Made by a program: the position numbers and the translations under genes. A stretch of 64,000 nucleotides of DNA from assembly GCF_014192745.1 (NCBI RefSeq), contig NZ_JACHYJ010000007.1:124001-188000 (forward strand), written 5' to 3'. Within the stretch, counting starts at the first letter, position 1, and each line of letters opens with the position of its first letter. Shown here one piece after another: positions 29,993 to 38,392 of this stretch. This stretch comes from Luteimonas sp. RC10 (GTDB lineage: Bacteria > Pseudomonadota > Gammaproteobacteria > Xanthomonadales > Xanthomonadaceae). The notes beneath the pieces were generated by a model. That model had not been told where the DNA came from. It was given only the letters and a program-made list of their open reading frames with translations, and made no database searches.

Positions 29993-30211
29993 TCAATCAT
30001 CCGGAGTGTGGGGATCGAAAGCCAGCACATCGCCCGGCTGACATTGAAGGTGCCGGCAGATCGCCGCCAGCGTTTCAAAGCGCACGCCTCGCACCTTGCC
30101 CGATTTGAGCAGCGACAGGTTCGACTCGGTGATGCCGATCTCCTTGGCCAGCTCCTTTGATCGCACCTTGCGTAGCGCGAGCATCACATCCAGACGCACG
30201 ACGATTCCCAT
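29993..30211 (-). CDS. XRE/Cro-type small regulator
   Basis: A 72-residue DNA-binding protein. It is almost entirely a helix-turn-helix of the YozG/HTH_26 type (LALRKVRSKELAKEIGITES; NLSLLKSGKVRGVRFETLAA; LQCQPGDVL). The start at 30211 has AGGAAA upstream, overlapping the stop codon of the DUF2975 gene; a longer frame has no support. In many bacteria this regulator is encoded directly behind a DUF2975 membrane protein, exactly as here, suggesting membrane-linked autoregulation (inference). Confidence 0.9.
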   Translation of the reverse strand: MGIVVRLDVMLALRKVRSKELAKEIGITESNLSLLKSGKVRGVRFETLAAICRHLQCQPGDVLAFDPHTPDD

Positions 30212-30219
30212 GGCATTTC

Positions 30220-30741
30220 CTAGACGATAGTGCGGCTGTCTTCTTCCCAGCGCGCAGCCTGCTCGAACAGACTGGCGACGAAATAGAGCAGCCCAGCGAT
30301 GACCAGTGTGATGACGTCGCCGCCATCGAACGTCAAACGAATGGCACCGGCACCCGCCTGCATCGCGAGCAGGAATGCTGCAGCGGCGGGCAACGCGCTG
30401 CGCACAAGCAATATCGTCAGAAAGAGCAGGCAGAAGAATCGGAAGCGCCGGATCATTGCCGATGAGAAGACACGGTCCTTTCCTATCCGCCCCAGCATCC
30501 CCGCCAGTTGCTGCATTGCGGCCAACGTGATGGCTGCTAGCAGCAGGGCCAGTGCAGCCGCCCATTCCCGTGGCAGACCCCCTGCTTCAACCGTGGCAGA
30601 AATGAAGCGGCCGCCCCAGCCTGCTCCAGCGAACACGGCAACTGCGGTGACCAACGTATAGGCAGACCCGGCAAGAAGGGCGGCCCACCTTAGGCCCCGG
30701 GCGAACCGCATGACCCCGATTGCAGCACCTGTATCGCGCAT
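30220..30741 (-). CDS. DUF2975-type membrane protein
   Basis: A 173-residue integral membrane protein with four predicted helices (WAALLAGSAYTLVTAVAVFA; WAAALALLLAAITLAAMQ; FFCLLFLTILLVRSALPAA; DVITLVIAGLLYFVASLF). The signature GKDRVFSSAMIRRFRFF between helices 2 and 3 and the C-terminal FEQAARWEEDSRTIV are typical of DUF2975. The start at 30741 was chosen because upstream residues are hydrophilic and not conserved. It forms an operon with the XRE gene. Function is unknown; partners of this type are thought to influence the regulator. Confidence 0.85.
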   Translation of the reverse strand: MRDTGAAIGVMRFARGLRWAALLAGSAYTLVTAVAVFAGAGWGGRFISATVEAGGLPREWAAALALLLAAITLAAMQQLAGMLGRIGKDRVFSSAMIRRFRFFCLLFLTILLVRSALPAAAAFLLAMQAGAGAIRLTFDGGDVITLVIAGLLYFVASLFEQAARWEEDSRTIV

Positions 30742-30786
30742 AGTAATTTCTGTCCTACAATAATTTATTGCCAGAAGGATCCTACC

Positions 30787-32118
30787 ATGCGCCTCACCCT
30801 CCTGTGCCGCACTCAAGTCTGGATCCTCACCTTGGTGGCGGTCGCGTGGCTGCTAACAGCGGCCTGTGCGCGCGCCTGGAGCCCGCCTGACGCCGAGCAG
30901 CGCAGCACTGGGATCGAAGAGCTGATGAGCGACGCCGAAGCTGGAGATGTCTTCGCATTGGAGCGCTACACGGGCACGCCCGCTCCGGTATGGCATGCGA
31001 TTGCGAAGGTGCGTGTGGCCGCAGCCCGATTACGAACGGAGGAGGCAGCCGCGCTTGCCCGGGCCGTCATCGACGACCCGCAGGTACCGGCGGCCGCTCG
31101 AGCCAGTGCGTGGTCGGTGCTGGCTGATGCGTTCTTCGCCGATGGCCGCTACGACGAGGCGCATGAGGCGGGCCATCATTGGCAACAGGCCCTCCGGGCA
31201 AGTGGTGCCTCGGCGCGTCCGCTCGCAGGTGCGCACCGCCTGAGCGAACTTGCGGCCGCGCTGTCCAACGCGCCCCGTCAGACGGTCGCCGCCTATATCC
31301 CCCAGTCCGTGCTTACGGCAAGAGACAAGGTTGGCCTGTCGAGGGCGACAGTGCATGTGAACGGGCATGCCCAGGAAGCTGTTCTGGACACAGGCGCTGG
31401 ACTGTCCGTCGTCTCCCGCACGACGGCAGAGCGACTGGGGCTTCACCTGCTCGAAGCGCCGGCCACCATCGACAGTTCAACCCGCGACGGTGTACACACG
31501 CGCATCGGCGTCGCGGACAGCGTCGACTTTGCAGGACTCTCGCTGCGAAACGTTGCCTTCCTCGTCATCGACGACGCACAGCTTTCGATGCCATTGCCGG
31601 GCGGGTACTCGATCCCCGCGATCGTCGGCTTCCCAGTGCTTCGCGAACTGAAGCGCATACGCTTCGATCATGATGGCAAGTTGGTGCCGGAGCCCGAGGC
31701 GCGGTCGAATTCGTCCCATGAGAACATGCGCATCGTGGGCAGCGGGCTGTACGTCGACGTGGCAATCGAGGGCGTGCAGACAGCGCTGCACTTGGACAGC
31801 GGCGCACCGTCCTCGTTTCTCAACTACCGTTTCGCACTGCGCCATCCCCGCTTCGTCCAGGGGCAGACAATCCACGATGAGAAGCTTGCAGGCGCGGGCG
31901 GCACCAGCATGCGACGCGCTGCACGACTGCCATCGGCCAATCTCGTGATCGACGGCAAGCGAGCTACGTTGACAGACCTTTCAGTGACTATCCCAGAAGG
32001 CGCGGAAGCGGAGGTCTCCAGCTTCGGCGTGCTGGGAGGCGATGTACTCGATCAGTTCCACCATTGGACGATCGATTTCAGATCCATGACCTTTGAGCTA
32101 GGGAGTTCGAACAAATAG
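30787..32118 (+). CDS. Exported two-lobed retropepsin-like aspartic protease
   Basis: A 443-residue exported protein. An N-terminal signal helix ends near LLTAACARA (possible lipoprotein, although the lipobox is imperfect). Residues 40-160 are helical and TPR-like (AARASAWSVLADAFFADGRY). Two retropepsin-like modules follow: module 1 has the catalytic Asp201 in AVLDTGAGLSVVS and the hydrophobic-Gly motif AIVGFPVL; module 2 has Asp337 in HLDSGAPSSFL and GVLGGDVLD. Retroviral enzymes dimerise to bring two such Asp together; here one chain carries both. AGAAGGATC precedes the ATG, and an AT-rich promoter-like spacer separates it from the divergent DUF2975 gene. Confidence 0.85.
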   Translation: MRLTLLCRTQVWILTLVAVAWLLTAACARAWSPPDAEQRSTGIEELMSDAEAGDVFALERYTGTPAPVWHAIAKVRVAAARLRTEEAAALARAVIDDPQVPAAARASAWSVLADAFFADGRYDEAHEAGHHWQQALRASGASARPLAGAHRLSELAAALSNAPRQTVAAYIPQSVLTARDKVGLSRATVHVNGHAQEAVLDTGAGLSVVSRTTAERLGLHLLEAPATIDSSTRDGVHTRIGVADSVDFAGLSLRNVAFLVIDDAQLSMPLPGGYSIPAIVGFPVLRELKRIRFDHDGKLVPEPEARSNSSHENMRIVGSGLYVDVAIEGVQTALHLDSGAPSSFLNYRFALRHPRFVQGQTIHDEKLAGAGGTSMRRAARLPSANLVIDGKRATLTDLSVTIPEGAEAEVSSFGVLGGDVLDQFHHWTIDFRSMTFELGSSNK

Positions 32119-32231
32119 CGCGTGCCTTGTGTGCAGAACGCAGCCAGCGTGCTGTTCGCACGAGGGGCGGATGAAGCGCGCGCCCTCGAAACGACACTGG
32201 CCATGCAACGCATCATCATTCCGAGCAAGCC

Positions 32232-32948
32232 ATGATCGAGTTCAGTTCCAGACTGCAGCATCAATCCGACGGGAGCCCCGTGCGATTGGTCCTGCTACCG
32301 GGATTCATGCTTGATGAGGCGCTATGGCCCCGTTTCATAGAACTGTTGCCAGCAAGCTGGCAGATTCAATCGCTGTCACTTCCGCGTGGCGACACCATCA
32401 ATGCCATGGCAACAGGTGTGGCCAAGCAACTTGCGGCGCCATCAATCGTCCTTGGATTCTCGATGGGGGGCTACGTCGCCAGAGCGACCGCGGCCCGCTT
32501 CCCTCACCTGGTCAAGGCCGTAGTCCTTGTCGCCTCGTCCTCGCGCGAGGACGACACCGTCGCGCGCCAGTCAGAGGTTGGCCAAGCGTCAGCGGTGTTC
32601 AAGGGGATCGCCCGCGCAGCAATCAGGAGATCGCTGAGCTTGATGAACGAAAGCGATGATGCTCTGGTCAACAGCGTTCAAGCCATGAGTCTCCGACTTG
32701 GGAAAGAAGAGTACGCATGGCAGCGGGCAGTAGACAGACGAGGCACCCCTCTCGCAGCGATCAGATGTCCGACCCTGGTGGTTGCGGCCAAGGACGATCG
32801 GCTCAGGTCGTTGGAAGAGTCAAAGGCGCTTGCCACAGCCATTCCCGGGGCGACCCTCGAAGTCCTCGAAGGCACCGGTCATCTTGTGCCGCTGGAAGCA
32901 CCGGCAGCGCTCGCCGAAAGCTTGAAGACATGGATAGCGTCCCTCTGA
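32232..32948 (+). CDS. Alpha/beta-hydrolase
   Basis: A 238-residue soluble hydrolase. The triad is readable: Ser in LGFSMGGYVARA, Asp in VVAAKDDRL and His in EGTGHLVPLEAP. The oxyanion loop is LVLLPGFMLDEALW. The lid region is short. Codon use is less GC-biased than in the flanking chromosome. The 113 bases upstream hold no recognisable gene. It could be an esterase or a BioH-like carboxylesterase; the substrate is unknown. Confidence 0.88.
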   Translation: MIEFSSRLQHQSDGSPVRLVLLPGFMLDEALWPRFIELLPASWQIQSLSLPRGDTINAMATGVAKQLAAPSIVLGFSMGGYVARATAARFPHLVKAVVLVASSSREDDTVARQSEVGQASAVFKGIARAAIRRSLSLMNESDDALVNSVQAMSLRLGKEEYAWQRAVDRRGTPLAAIRCPTLVVAAKDDRLRSLEESKALATAIPGATLEVLEGTGHLVPLEAPAALAESLKTWIASL

Positions 32949-33257
32949 ACAGGCGCCTTTGGTCACGTTCGCTGGGCAGGAAACGACAGGAAAGCCCAGG
33001 ACCGAGCGTCAAAACGCTTCCACTTGATCGGAGAGTTCATCTGGCTGAGCAGACCCGCATCGGGTCGACGGCGAAAGCGTCTCTCCGGTGAGCCGCTCAG
33101 GCCCAACGCGCGGCGGAAGTGGATCGATCTGCAGCAAGACCTTTCGATGCGCATCTAGAAGCGCAGCCCGGTTCTGACGGTTGCAGTCCCTGACGACGCT
33201 TCGGTGTCTGCTTCCGGCGAGAGGCCGGCATGGCGCACAACGAGTGCGACGGCCAGC
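32949..33257. other. Spacer with nothing recognised
   Basis: 309 bases between the hydrolase and DUF1801 stops, so convergent ends meet here. Short open frames exist on both strands but show no start signal, family motif or consistent codon use. GCCCAAC at 33101 resembles half of an integron attC core but has no partner. It may be remnant DNA. Confidence 0.5.
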
Positions 33258-33755
33258 TTACATCTTCTCGCCTGGAGCCCTGCTGGCCTGGAGCACCCAG
33301 TCGATGAACTGCGCTTCGTTCAGCTCGTCATTCGCGTAGATGTCGAGATACCTGACATCTTTCTGCTTCGAGCCTCCAGGCGGCTTGGGATCGAGCTCGT
33401 TTCCGCGAAAGAAGGCGACCTTGATGTAGTGCGTAAGACAGTGGAATCCGAGAAACCAGGCGTTCTTCTCCATCCCATAAAGCGGCGAGTTCCATTTGAC
33501 GGCCTTCTCGACACCTGGAACCGCTTGCACTATGCACTGGTCCAGAAGCTCTCCGACGTGGCGCTTCCAGCCAGGCATCGCTTTGATGTAGGCCTGAACC
33601 ACTTCGTCACCGTATCCCTTCGCGATCTTCGGATTTCCGCCGGACAGAAGGATGACGCCTTCTCTCGGGCCTTGGATTGCTGTGGCCGACGCGGTCGTGT
33701 CACTCGAACTGCTCTCCGGATGTCCTGCTGACGTCCGATCGGTGGGCTTCGTCAT
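33258..33755 (-). CDS. DUF1801 (YdhG-like) protein
   Basis: A 165-residue cytoplasmic protein. The DUF1801 core is clear (VPGVEKAVKWNSPLYGMEKN; WFLGFHCLTHYIKVAFFRG), followed by KDVRYLDIYANDELNEAQFI. The first 40 residues are Ser/Thr-rich and low in complexity (ESSSSDTTASATAIQ) and are probably disordered. Members are small alpha/beta proteins of unknown biochemical role. It is a single gene within the accessory block, with 207 unassigned bases upstream. Confidence 0.88.
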   Translation of the reverse strand: MTKPTDRTSAGHPESSSSDTTASATAIQGPREGVILLSGGNPKIAKGYGDEVVQAYIKAMPGWKRHVGELLDQCIVQAVPGVEKAVKWNSPLYGMEKNAWFLGFHCLTHYIKVAFFRGNELDPKPPGGSKQKDVRYLDIYANDELNEAQFIDWVLQASRAPGEKM

Positions 33756-33962
33756 CCTGAACTCCCCTCAGATACAGTGCTCTCGGTCGATGATTGAGCA
33801 CGCCCATCCCAGATGACGCCCCTGTCGCGGTAGACGCTCTCGGTATCCACTACTGCGGGCGTACGACGCCCGCGATGAGGCGAAGCGCGAAGCATTCCCG
33901 ATGGCAAGCCGTTCTCCACTCGCCTCGGCTTGGAACGGCTTTATGACGCCGCTCTCCACGCG

Positions 33963-34496
33963 TCATTCGCTGAGAAGTGTGTAGTGCAGGCGGACACAGC
34001 CCCGGTCCAGCGTCTTTGCGCTGATCAGCGTCGGACTCAGGCGAACTCCGGCGGCCGGGAACAATGGACTGCCGCCTCCCAGAAGCTCGGGCATGACGTA
34101 GATCTCGATCTCATCAAGGCCACCACGTTCCATGAAAGCCATCTGGAGCTTGCCCCCGCCCAGCATCCAGACATCCCCATCATCGAGCGCTCTGAGTTCG
34201 GCGATCAGCGCGTCAATATCATGACGGACTTCGAGCGGCCCTGGGGGCTCGTTGATGACGCCAGAGGTGACGACAATGACCCTGTGATGTGGGTACGGCC
34301 AGGAGCCGGGATCCCGAGCAAGAAAGTCGTATGTGCCGCGCCCCATGACGACCGTCCTGATCCTCCCGAGGAAGAGGTTGTAGTCATGCGCCCCGAGGTC
34401 CATGCCCTCATACCGCTCCAGCCAATCGAGCCTGTCACCCGGTGAGGCGATGAAGCCGTCAAGGCTGCTCGCGATGTATCCGAGAATGCGCGCCAT
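33963..34496 (-). CDS. Dihydrofolate-reductase-like (RibD C-terminal) protein
   Basis: A 177-residue protein with the RibD-C fold: MARILGYIASSLDGFIA at the start, VVMGRGTYDFL, DVWMLGGGKLQMAFM and EIEIYVMPELLGGGSPLF. Such stand-alone members bind NADPH and resemble deaminase-reductases, but few have known substrates. The gene is divergent from a TetR-type regulator, with a perfect palindrome in the 43-base gap, so it is almost certainly the regulated target. Confidence 0.9.
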   Translation of the reverse strand: MARILGYIASSLDGFIASPGDRLDWLERYEGMDLGAHDYNLFLGRIRTVVMGRGTYDFLARDPGSWPYPHHRVIVVTSGVINEPPGPLEVRHDIDALIAELRALDDGDVWMLGGGKLQMAFMERGGLDEIEIYVMPELLGGGSPLFPAAGVRLSPTLISAKTLDRGCVRLHYTLLSE

Positions 34497-34513
34497 CGCG
34501 CCACCTATTTATT

Positions 34514-34527
34514 AACGAACGTTCGTT
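34514..34527. promoter_or_regulatory. TetR operator palindrome
   Basis: AACGAACGTTCGTT is a perfect 14-base palindrome centred in the 43-base gap between the divergent reductase and TetR genes. AT-rich sequence on both sides (CTATTTATT; TATATTAGA) could hold the overlapping promoters. Binding by the adjacent TetR protein would repress both genes. Confidence 0.8.
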
Positions 34528-34539
34528 TATATTAGACCA

Positions 34540-35100
34540 ATGGGCAGATCGAAGAAAGTCTCGGACGCAGCGTTGATGGATCGACTCCTCGTCCTCATCG
34601 GCAAGAACGGGCCGGGCCTGTCGTTCGCTCACGCCGCGCAGTGTGTTGATCTCGCGCCCGCCACCCTTGTGCAGCGCTTTGGCACGCGGGAGCGCATGGT
34701 CGAGTCGACCTTGTTGCATGCCTGGACGCAGCTGGAGGAAGCCACGCGTGCCGCCGATGCCCAGGCGTCGGCGGACCCAGCGGGCGCAGTGGATCTTCTT
34801 TTGCAGCTGACTAGGCGCGAAGGTGGAGAGGTGGCGTTCTCGGACGGACTGCTCCTGCTTGGAGAGGATTTCCGTAACCCGGTGCTTCGCGCTCGAGGCG
34901 CGCAGTGGATCAAGCAGCTGACCACCGCATTGGGACGACGCCTATCTCGGGATCCGGTGCTTGCCGATGTGCTGGGTCAGCAACTGACCAGCGTTTGGCA
35001 GGGCGCCATCATCTGCTGGGGCTTCACGCGGCAGGGGACCCTCCAAGACAATGTAAAAGCCGTATTGGACAATTGGTGTCGCAGCGCTCTTCGCTCCTGA
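34540..35100 (+). CDS. TetR/AcrR-family repressor
   Basis: A 186-residue regulator. The N-terminal helix-turn-helix is at about 10-55 (SFAHAAQCVDLAPATLVQRF, with GTRERMVESTLLHAW after it). The C-terminal ligand domain is helical and not recognised. It is divergent from the RibD-C gene and has its own palindromic operator. A ligand linked to the reductase substrate is expected (inference). It is the last gene before the right direct repeat. Confidence 0.88.
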   Translation: MGRSKKVSDAALMDRLLVLIGKNGPGLSFAHAAQCVDLAPATLVQRFGTRERMVESTLLHAWTQLEEATRAADAQASADPAGAVDLLLQLTRREGGEVAFSDGLLLLGEDFRNPVLRARGAQWIKQLTTALGRRLSRDPVLADVLGQQLTSVWQGAIICWGFTRQGTLQDNVKAVLDNWCRSALRS

Positions 35101-35226
35101 ATCGGCGGACCCAACGCGTGCCAGCGCACAGCGATCACTGCGGCGCTTCCTTCTGGCTGACACTGCTCATTGGCTGATACGTTCGGAATGTGGCGATGTC
35201 ACCGACGAAAGAGCCCCGCCTGGAGT

Positions 35227-35277
35227 GCCATCGAATCCGCTCATGGCTGCGATGAGATCGTCGCGCTTGTGGCGTGC
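35227..35277 (+). repeat. Right direct repeat bounding the accessory block
   Basis: 51 bases, 46 identical to 29940-29990, same orientation. It lies between the TetR stop and the beta-lactamase start. The central stretch CATGGCTGCGATG and the stretch CGCGCTTGTGGCG are exact in both copies. Confidence 0.7.
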
Positions 35278-35312
35278 GTGAGGGCCTGTCGACAATCGTC
35301 CACACCCAATGA

Positions 35313-36209
<897 letters not shown>

Positions 36210-36239
36210 GCGCTGCATCGATGGGTCGGGGCGGCCACG

Positions 36240-37190
36240 CGAATGCGCGCACGGCCCCTGCCCCCACCCGGTGCGCTGCGCGCACCGACCTCCCCCGCGA
36301 TGCGGGGGAGGTGACGGCAAAAGCGTGCCGGCGTCGCACACCAAGCTGCCACGACGATCGAAACCCTCTCCGCAATGCGGGGCAGGTATCGGCAAATGTG
36401 TGCCGACGTCCGGATGAGGAACTGCCGCATGATCAAAGCCCTCCTCCGCTTGCGGGGGAGGGTTGGGTGAGGGCCGGACATCGAGGCCATGTCTTCTGCC
36501 TCTAATCGCAAGTTGGCGAGATGATCCCCTGCCCCCACCCGGTGCGCTGCGCGCACTGACCTCCCCCGCGATGCGGGGGAGGTGACGGCAATGCGTGCCA
36601 GCGTCCGGATGCGGAACTGCCGCATGATCAAAGCCCTCCTCCGCTTGCGGGGCATTGCGCCCTTCACGGGTGGAGGGTTGGGTGGGGGCCGGACATCGAG
36701 GCCATGTCTTCTGCCTCTAATCGCAAGTTGGCGAGATGATCCCTGCCCCCACCCGGCGCGCTGCGCGCACCGACCTCCCCCGCGATGCGGGGGAGGTGAC
36801 GGCAAAAGTGTGCCGACGTCCGGATGCGGAACTGCCGCATGATCAAAGCCCTCCTCCGCTTGCGGGGGAGGGTTGGGTGGGGGCCGGACGTCGAGGCCAT
36901 GTCTTCTGCCTCTAATCGCAAGTTGGCGAGATGATCCCCTGCCCCCACCCGGTGCGCTGCGCGCACCGACCTCCCCCGCGATGCGGGGGAGGTGACGGCA
37001 ATGCGTGCCAGCGTCCGGATGCGGAACTGCTGCGACGGTCGAGCCCTCCTCGCTTGCGGGGGGGGGTTGGGTGGGGGCTACAGGTCGAGGCGATGCCCTC
37101 TACTTCTCGCACAAGCAGGGAGATGATCTCCCCCACCCGGCGCGCTGCGCGCACCGACCTCCCCCGCGACGCGGGGGAGGTGACAACGGC
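36240..37190. repeat. Palindromic repeat array 3 (tandem A/B units)
   Basis: A 950-base non-coding region. Module A copies end near 36314, 36585, 36799, 36995 and 37183. Stem 1 here is GTGCGC-TGC-GCGCAC, where array 1 has ACACGC/GCGTGT; stem 2 (CTCCCCCGC/GCGGGGGAG) is the same. Module B contains CTCCTCCGCTTGCGGGG and GGTTGGGTG, preceded by a third hairpin ATGCGG-AACTG-CCGCAT. Units also share AGTTGGCGAGATGATCCC, so they are true tandem copies of about 190-270 bases. One B copy has the 20-base insert (36652-36671) found in array 1. No gene is supported. Confidence 0.9.
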
Positions 37191-37191
37191 G

Positions 37192-38028
37192 CTATGCGGT
37201 CGCTTCGAGTCGCTGCTGCAGGGCCATCGCGGCCGCCGGGTTGCGGGCCTTGGCTGCGGAGATGAAGAACACGAAGGTCTCGCGCGGCACGACCGGGGCG
37301 GCGTCGCGGTCGCCGGCGTAGGGCAGGTCGGCCGGCGCGCCGCCCTTCGCCCACTGGCGCGCGCGCTGCGCCCAGGCGTCGAGTTGCAGGCCGGGGTAGC
37401 CCTGCGGGTGCTCCTCGCGGCTGGACATCAGCCGGGCGTAGACGAAGTCGCCGGTCAGGTCGGCGAACGACGGGTAATCGGCCGAATCGGTGAACACCGT
37501 GGCGACTTCATGCGCGCGCGCCAGCGCCAGCCAGGCCGCGCTCTGGAACGAGGGGTGGCGGACCTCGACGGCATGGCGCAACGGCAGGCCGTCGACCTCG
37601 CGCGGCAGCCGCGCGAGAAAGGCTTCGACGTCGTCGGCATCGAAGCGGCGGTTCGGGGCGAACTGCCACAGCAGCGGACCGAGTCGGTCGCCGAGTTCGG
37701 CGATGCCGCCACCGACGAACGCCTCGATGCGCGGACCGGTGCCAGCCAGTGCGCGCGCGCCGACGATGTGGCGCGGCGCCTTGAGCGAGAACACGAAGCC
37801 CTCGGGCGTCTCCGCACGCCACGCAGCGTAGGTCGCGGGCTTCTGTGCGCCGTAGAAGGTGCCGTTGACCTCGATCGCGGTCAGCCGCCGGCTCGCGTAC
37901 TCGAGCTCGCGCTTCTGGACCAGGCCCTTGGGGTAGAAGTTGTCGCGCCACGGCGCGAAGGTCCAGCCGCCGATGCCGGTGCGGATGCCGTCGACCGGCT
38001 GCGGCGGAGCGTCGAACAGGTCGATCAT
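37192..38028 (-). CDS. DUF72 (YecE-like) protein
   Basis: A 278-residue TIM-barrel-like protein. Family marks: RTGIGGWTFAPWRDNFYP at the N-terminus, RLTAIEVNGTFYGAQKPATY, FVFSLKAPRHIVG, GPLLWQFAPNRRFD, HAVEVRHPSF and ETFVFFISAAKARNPAAA near the end. The start at 38028 lies seven bases after the VOC gene stop. Function is unknown; it is a widespread housekeeping-like family. It is the last gene of the amgK-VOC-DUF72 run, ending at repeat array 3. Confidence 0.9.
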   Translation of the reverse strand: MIDLFDAPPQPVDGIRTGIGGWTFAPWRDNFYPKGLVQKRELEYASRRLTAIEVNGTFYGAQKPATYAAWRAETPEGFVFSLKAPRHIVGARALAGTGPRIEAFVGGGIAELGDRLGPLLWQFAPNRRFDADDVEAFLARLPREVDGLPLRHAVEVRHPSFQSAAWLALARAHEVATVFTDSADYPSFADLTGDFVYARLMSSREEHPQGYPGLQLDAWAQRARQWAKGGAPADLPYAGDRDAAPVVPRETFVFFISAAKARNPAAAMALQQRLEATA

Positions 38029-38035
38029 GGGAACC

Positions 38036-38392
38036 TCAGTCGGGATGCTGCGCAAAGCGCAGCCGGTTGTGGTCAGGGTCGACGAGCAGCATCTCGCGCG
38101 TGCCCCAGTCGGTGTCGTGCGGCGGTTGCACGATCGCGACACCGGCGGCCTGGAAGGCGTGCGCGCAGGCATCGACGTCGGCCACCTTGAAGTAGACCGC
38201 GCCGCCGACTGCGCCATCGCCGGCGTGCCCGCTCAGGAACAGCGTCTGGCCGTCGCGGGTGAGCTGCGCGAACAGCGGCAGCCCGGGTTCGAAGCGATGC
38301 TCCCAGTCGACCCGGAAGCCGAGCGCGGCGTAGAACGCGAGACTGCGCGCGGCATCGGTCATGCGCAGCTGCGGGATCACGGTCTGGGTCAT
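38036..38392 (-). CDS. VOC/bleomycin-resistance-type protein
   Basis: A 118-residue glyoxalase/bleomycin-resistance family protein with two beta-alpha-beta modules (QLRMTDAARSLAFYAALGFR; GGAVYFKVADVDACAHAF) and the C-terminal DWGTREMLLVDPDHNRLRF. Members are metal-dependent enzymes or sequestering proteins. It overlaps the kinase gene by four bases, so the two are co-translated. The substrate is not evident. Confidence 0.88.
   Translation of the reverse strand: MTQTVIPQLRMTDAARSLAFYAALGFRVDWEHRFEPGLPLFAQLTRDGQTLFLSGHAGDGAVGGAVYFKVADVDACAHAFQAAGVAIVQPPHDTDWGTREMLLVDPDHNRLRFAQHPD

Larger units (their letters stand above)
29940..35277. mobile_element. Candidate genomic island without integrase
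   Basis: A 5.3-kb block between two 51-base direct repeats. Its genes read differently from the flanks: more A/T at third positions, AT-rich spacers such as AATAATTTATT near 30760, and small accessory families (XRE, DUF2975, aspartic protease, hydrolase, DUF1801, RibD-C, TetR). Flanking genes (cca with its lipoprotein; beta-lactamase) are GC-rich and typical of the chromosome. No integrase, transposase, tRNA edge or inverted repeat was found, so the entry mechanism is open. Confidence 0.5.

Noticed and set aside
32963-33154. 63-codon minus-strand frame in the spacer after the hydrolase gene
   Set aside because: No ribosome binding site, no family resemblance and Arg/Ser-rich shadow composition.
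33101-35115. Integron attC sites at GCCCAAC (33101) and ACCCAAC (35109)
   Set aside because: Both match the RYYYAAC half-core, but no complementary GTTRRRY partner or attC-like hairpin was found within 150 bases, and there is no integrase.
36240-37190. CRISPR array
   Set aside because: Units are about 190-270 bases with conserved, not unique, sequence between the palindromes and no cas genes nearby.
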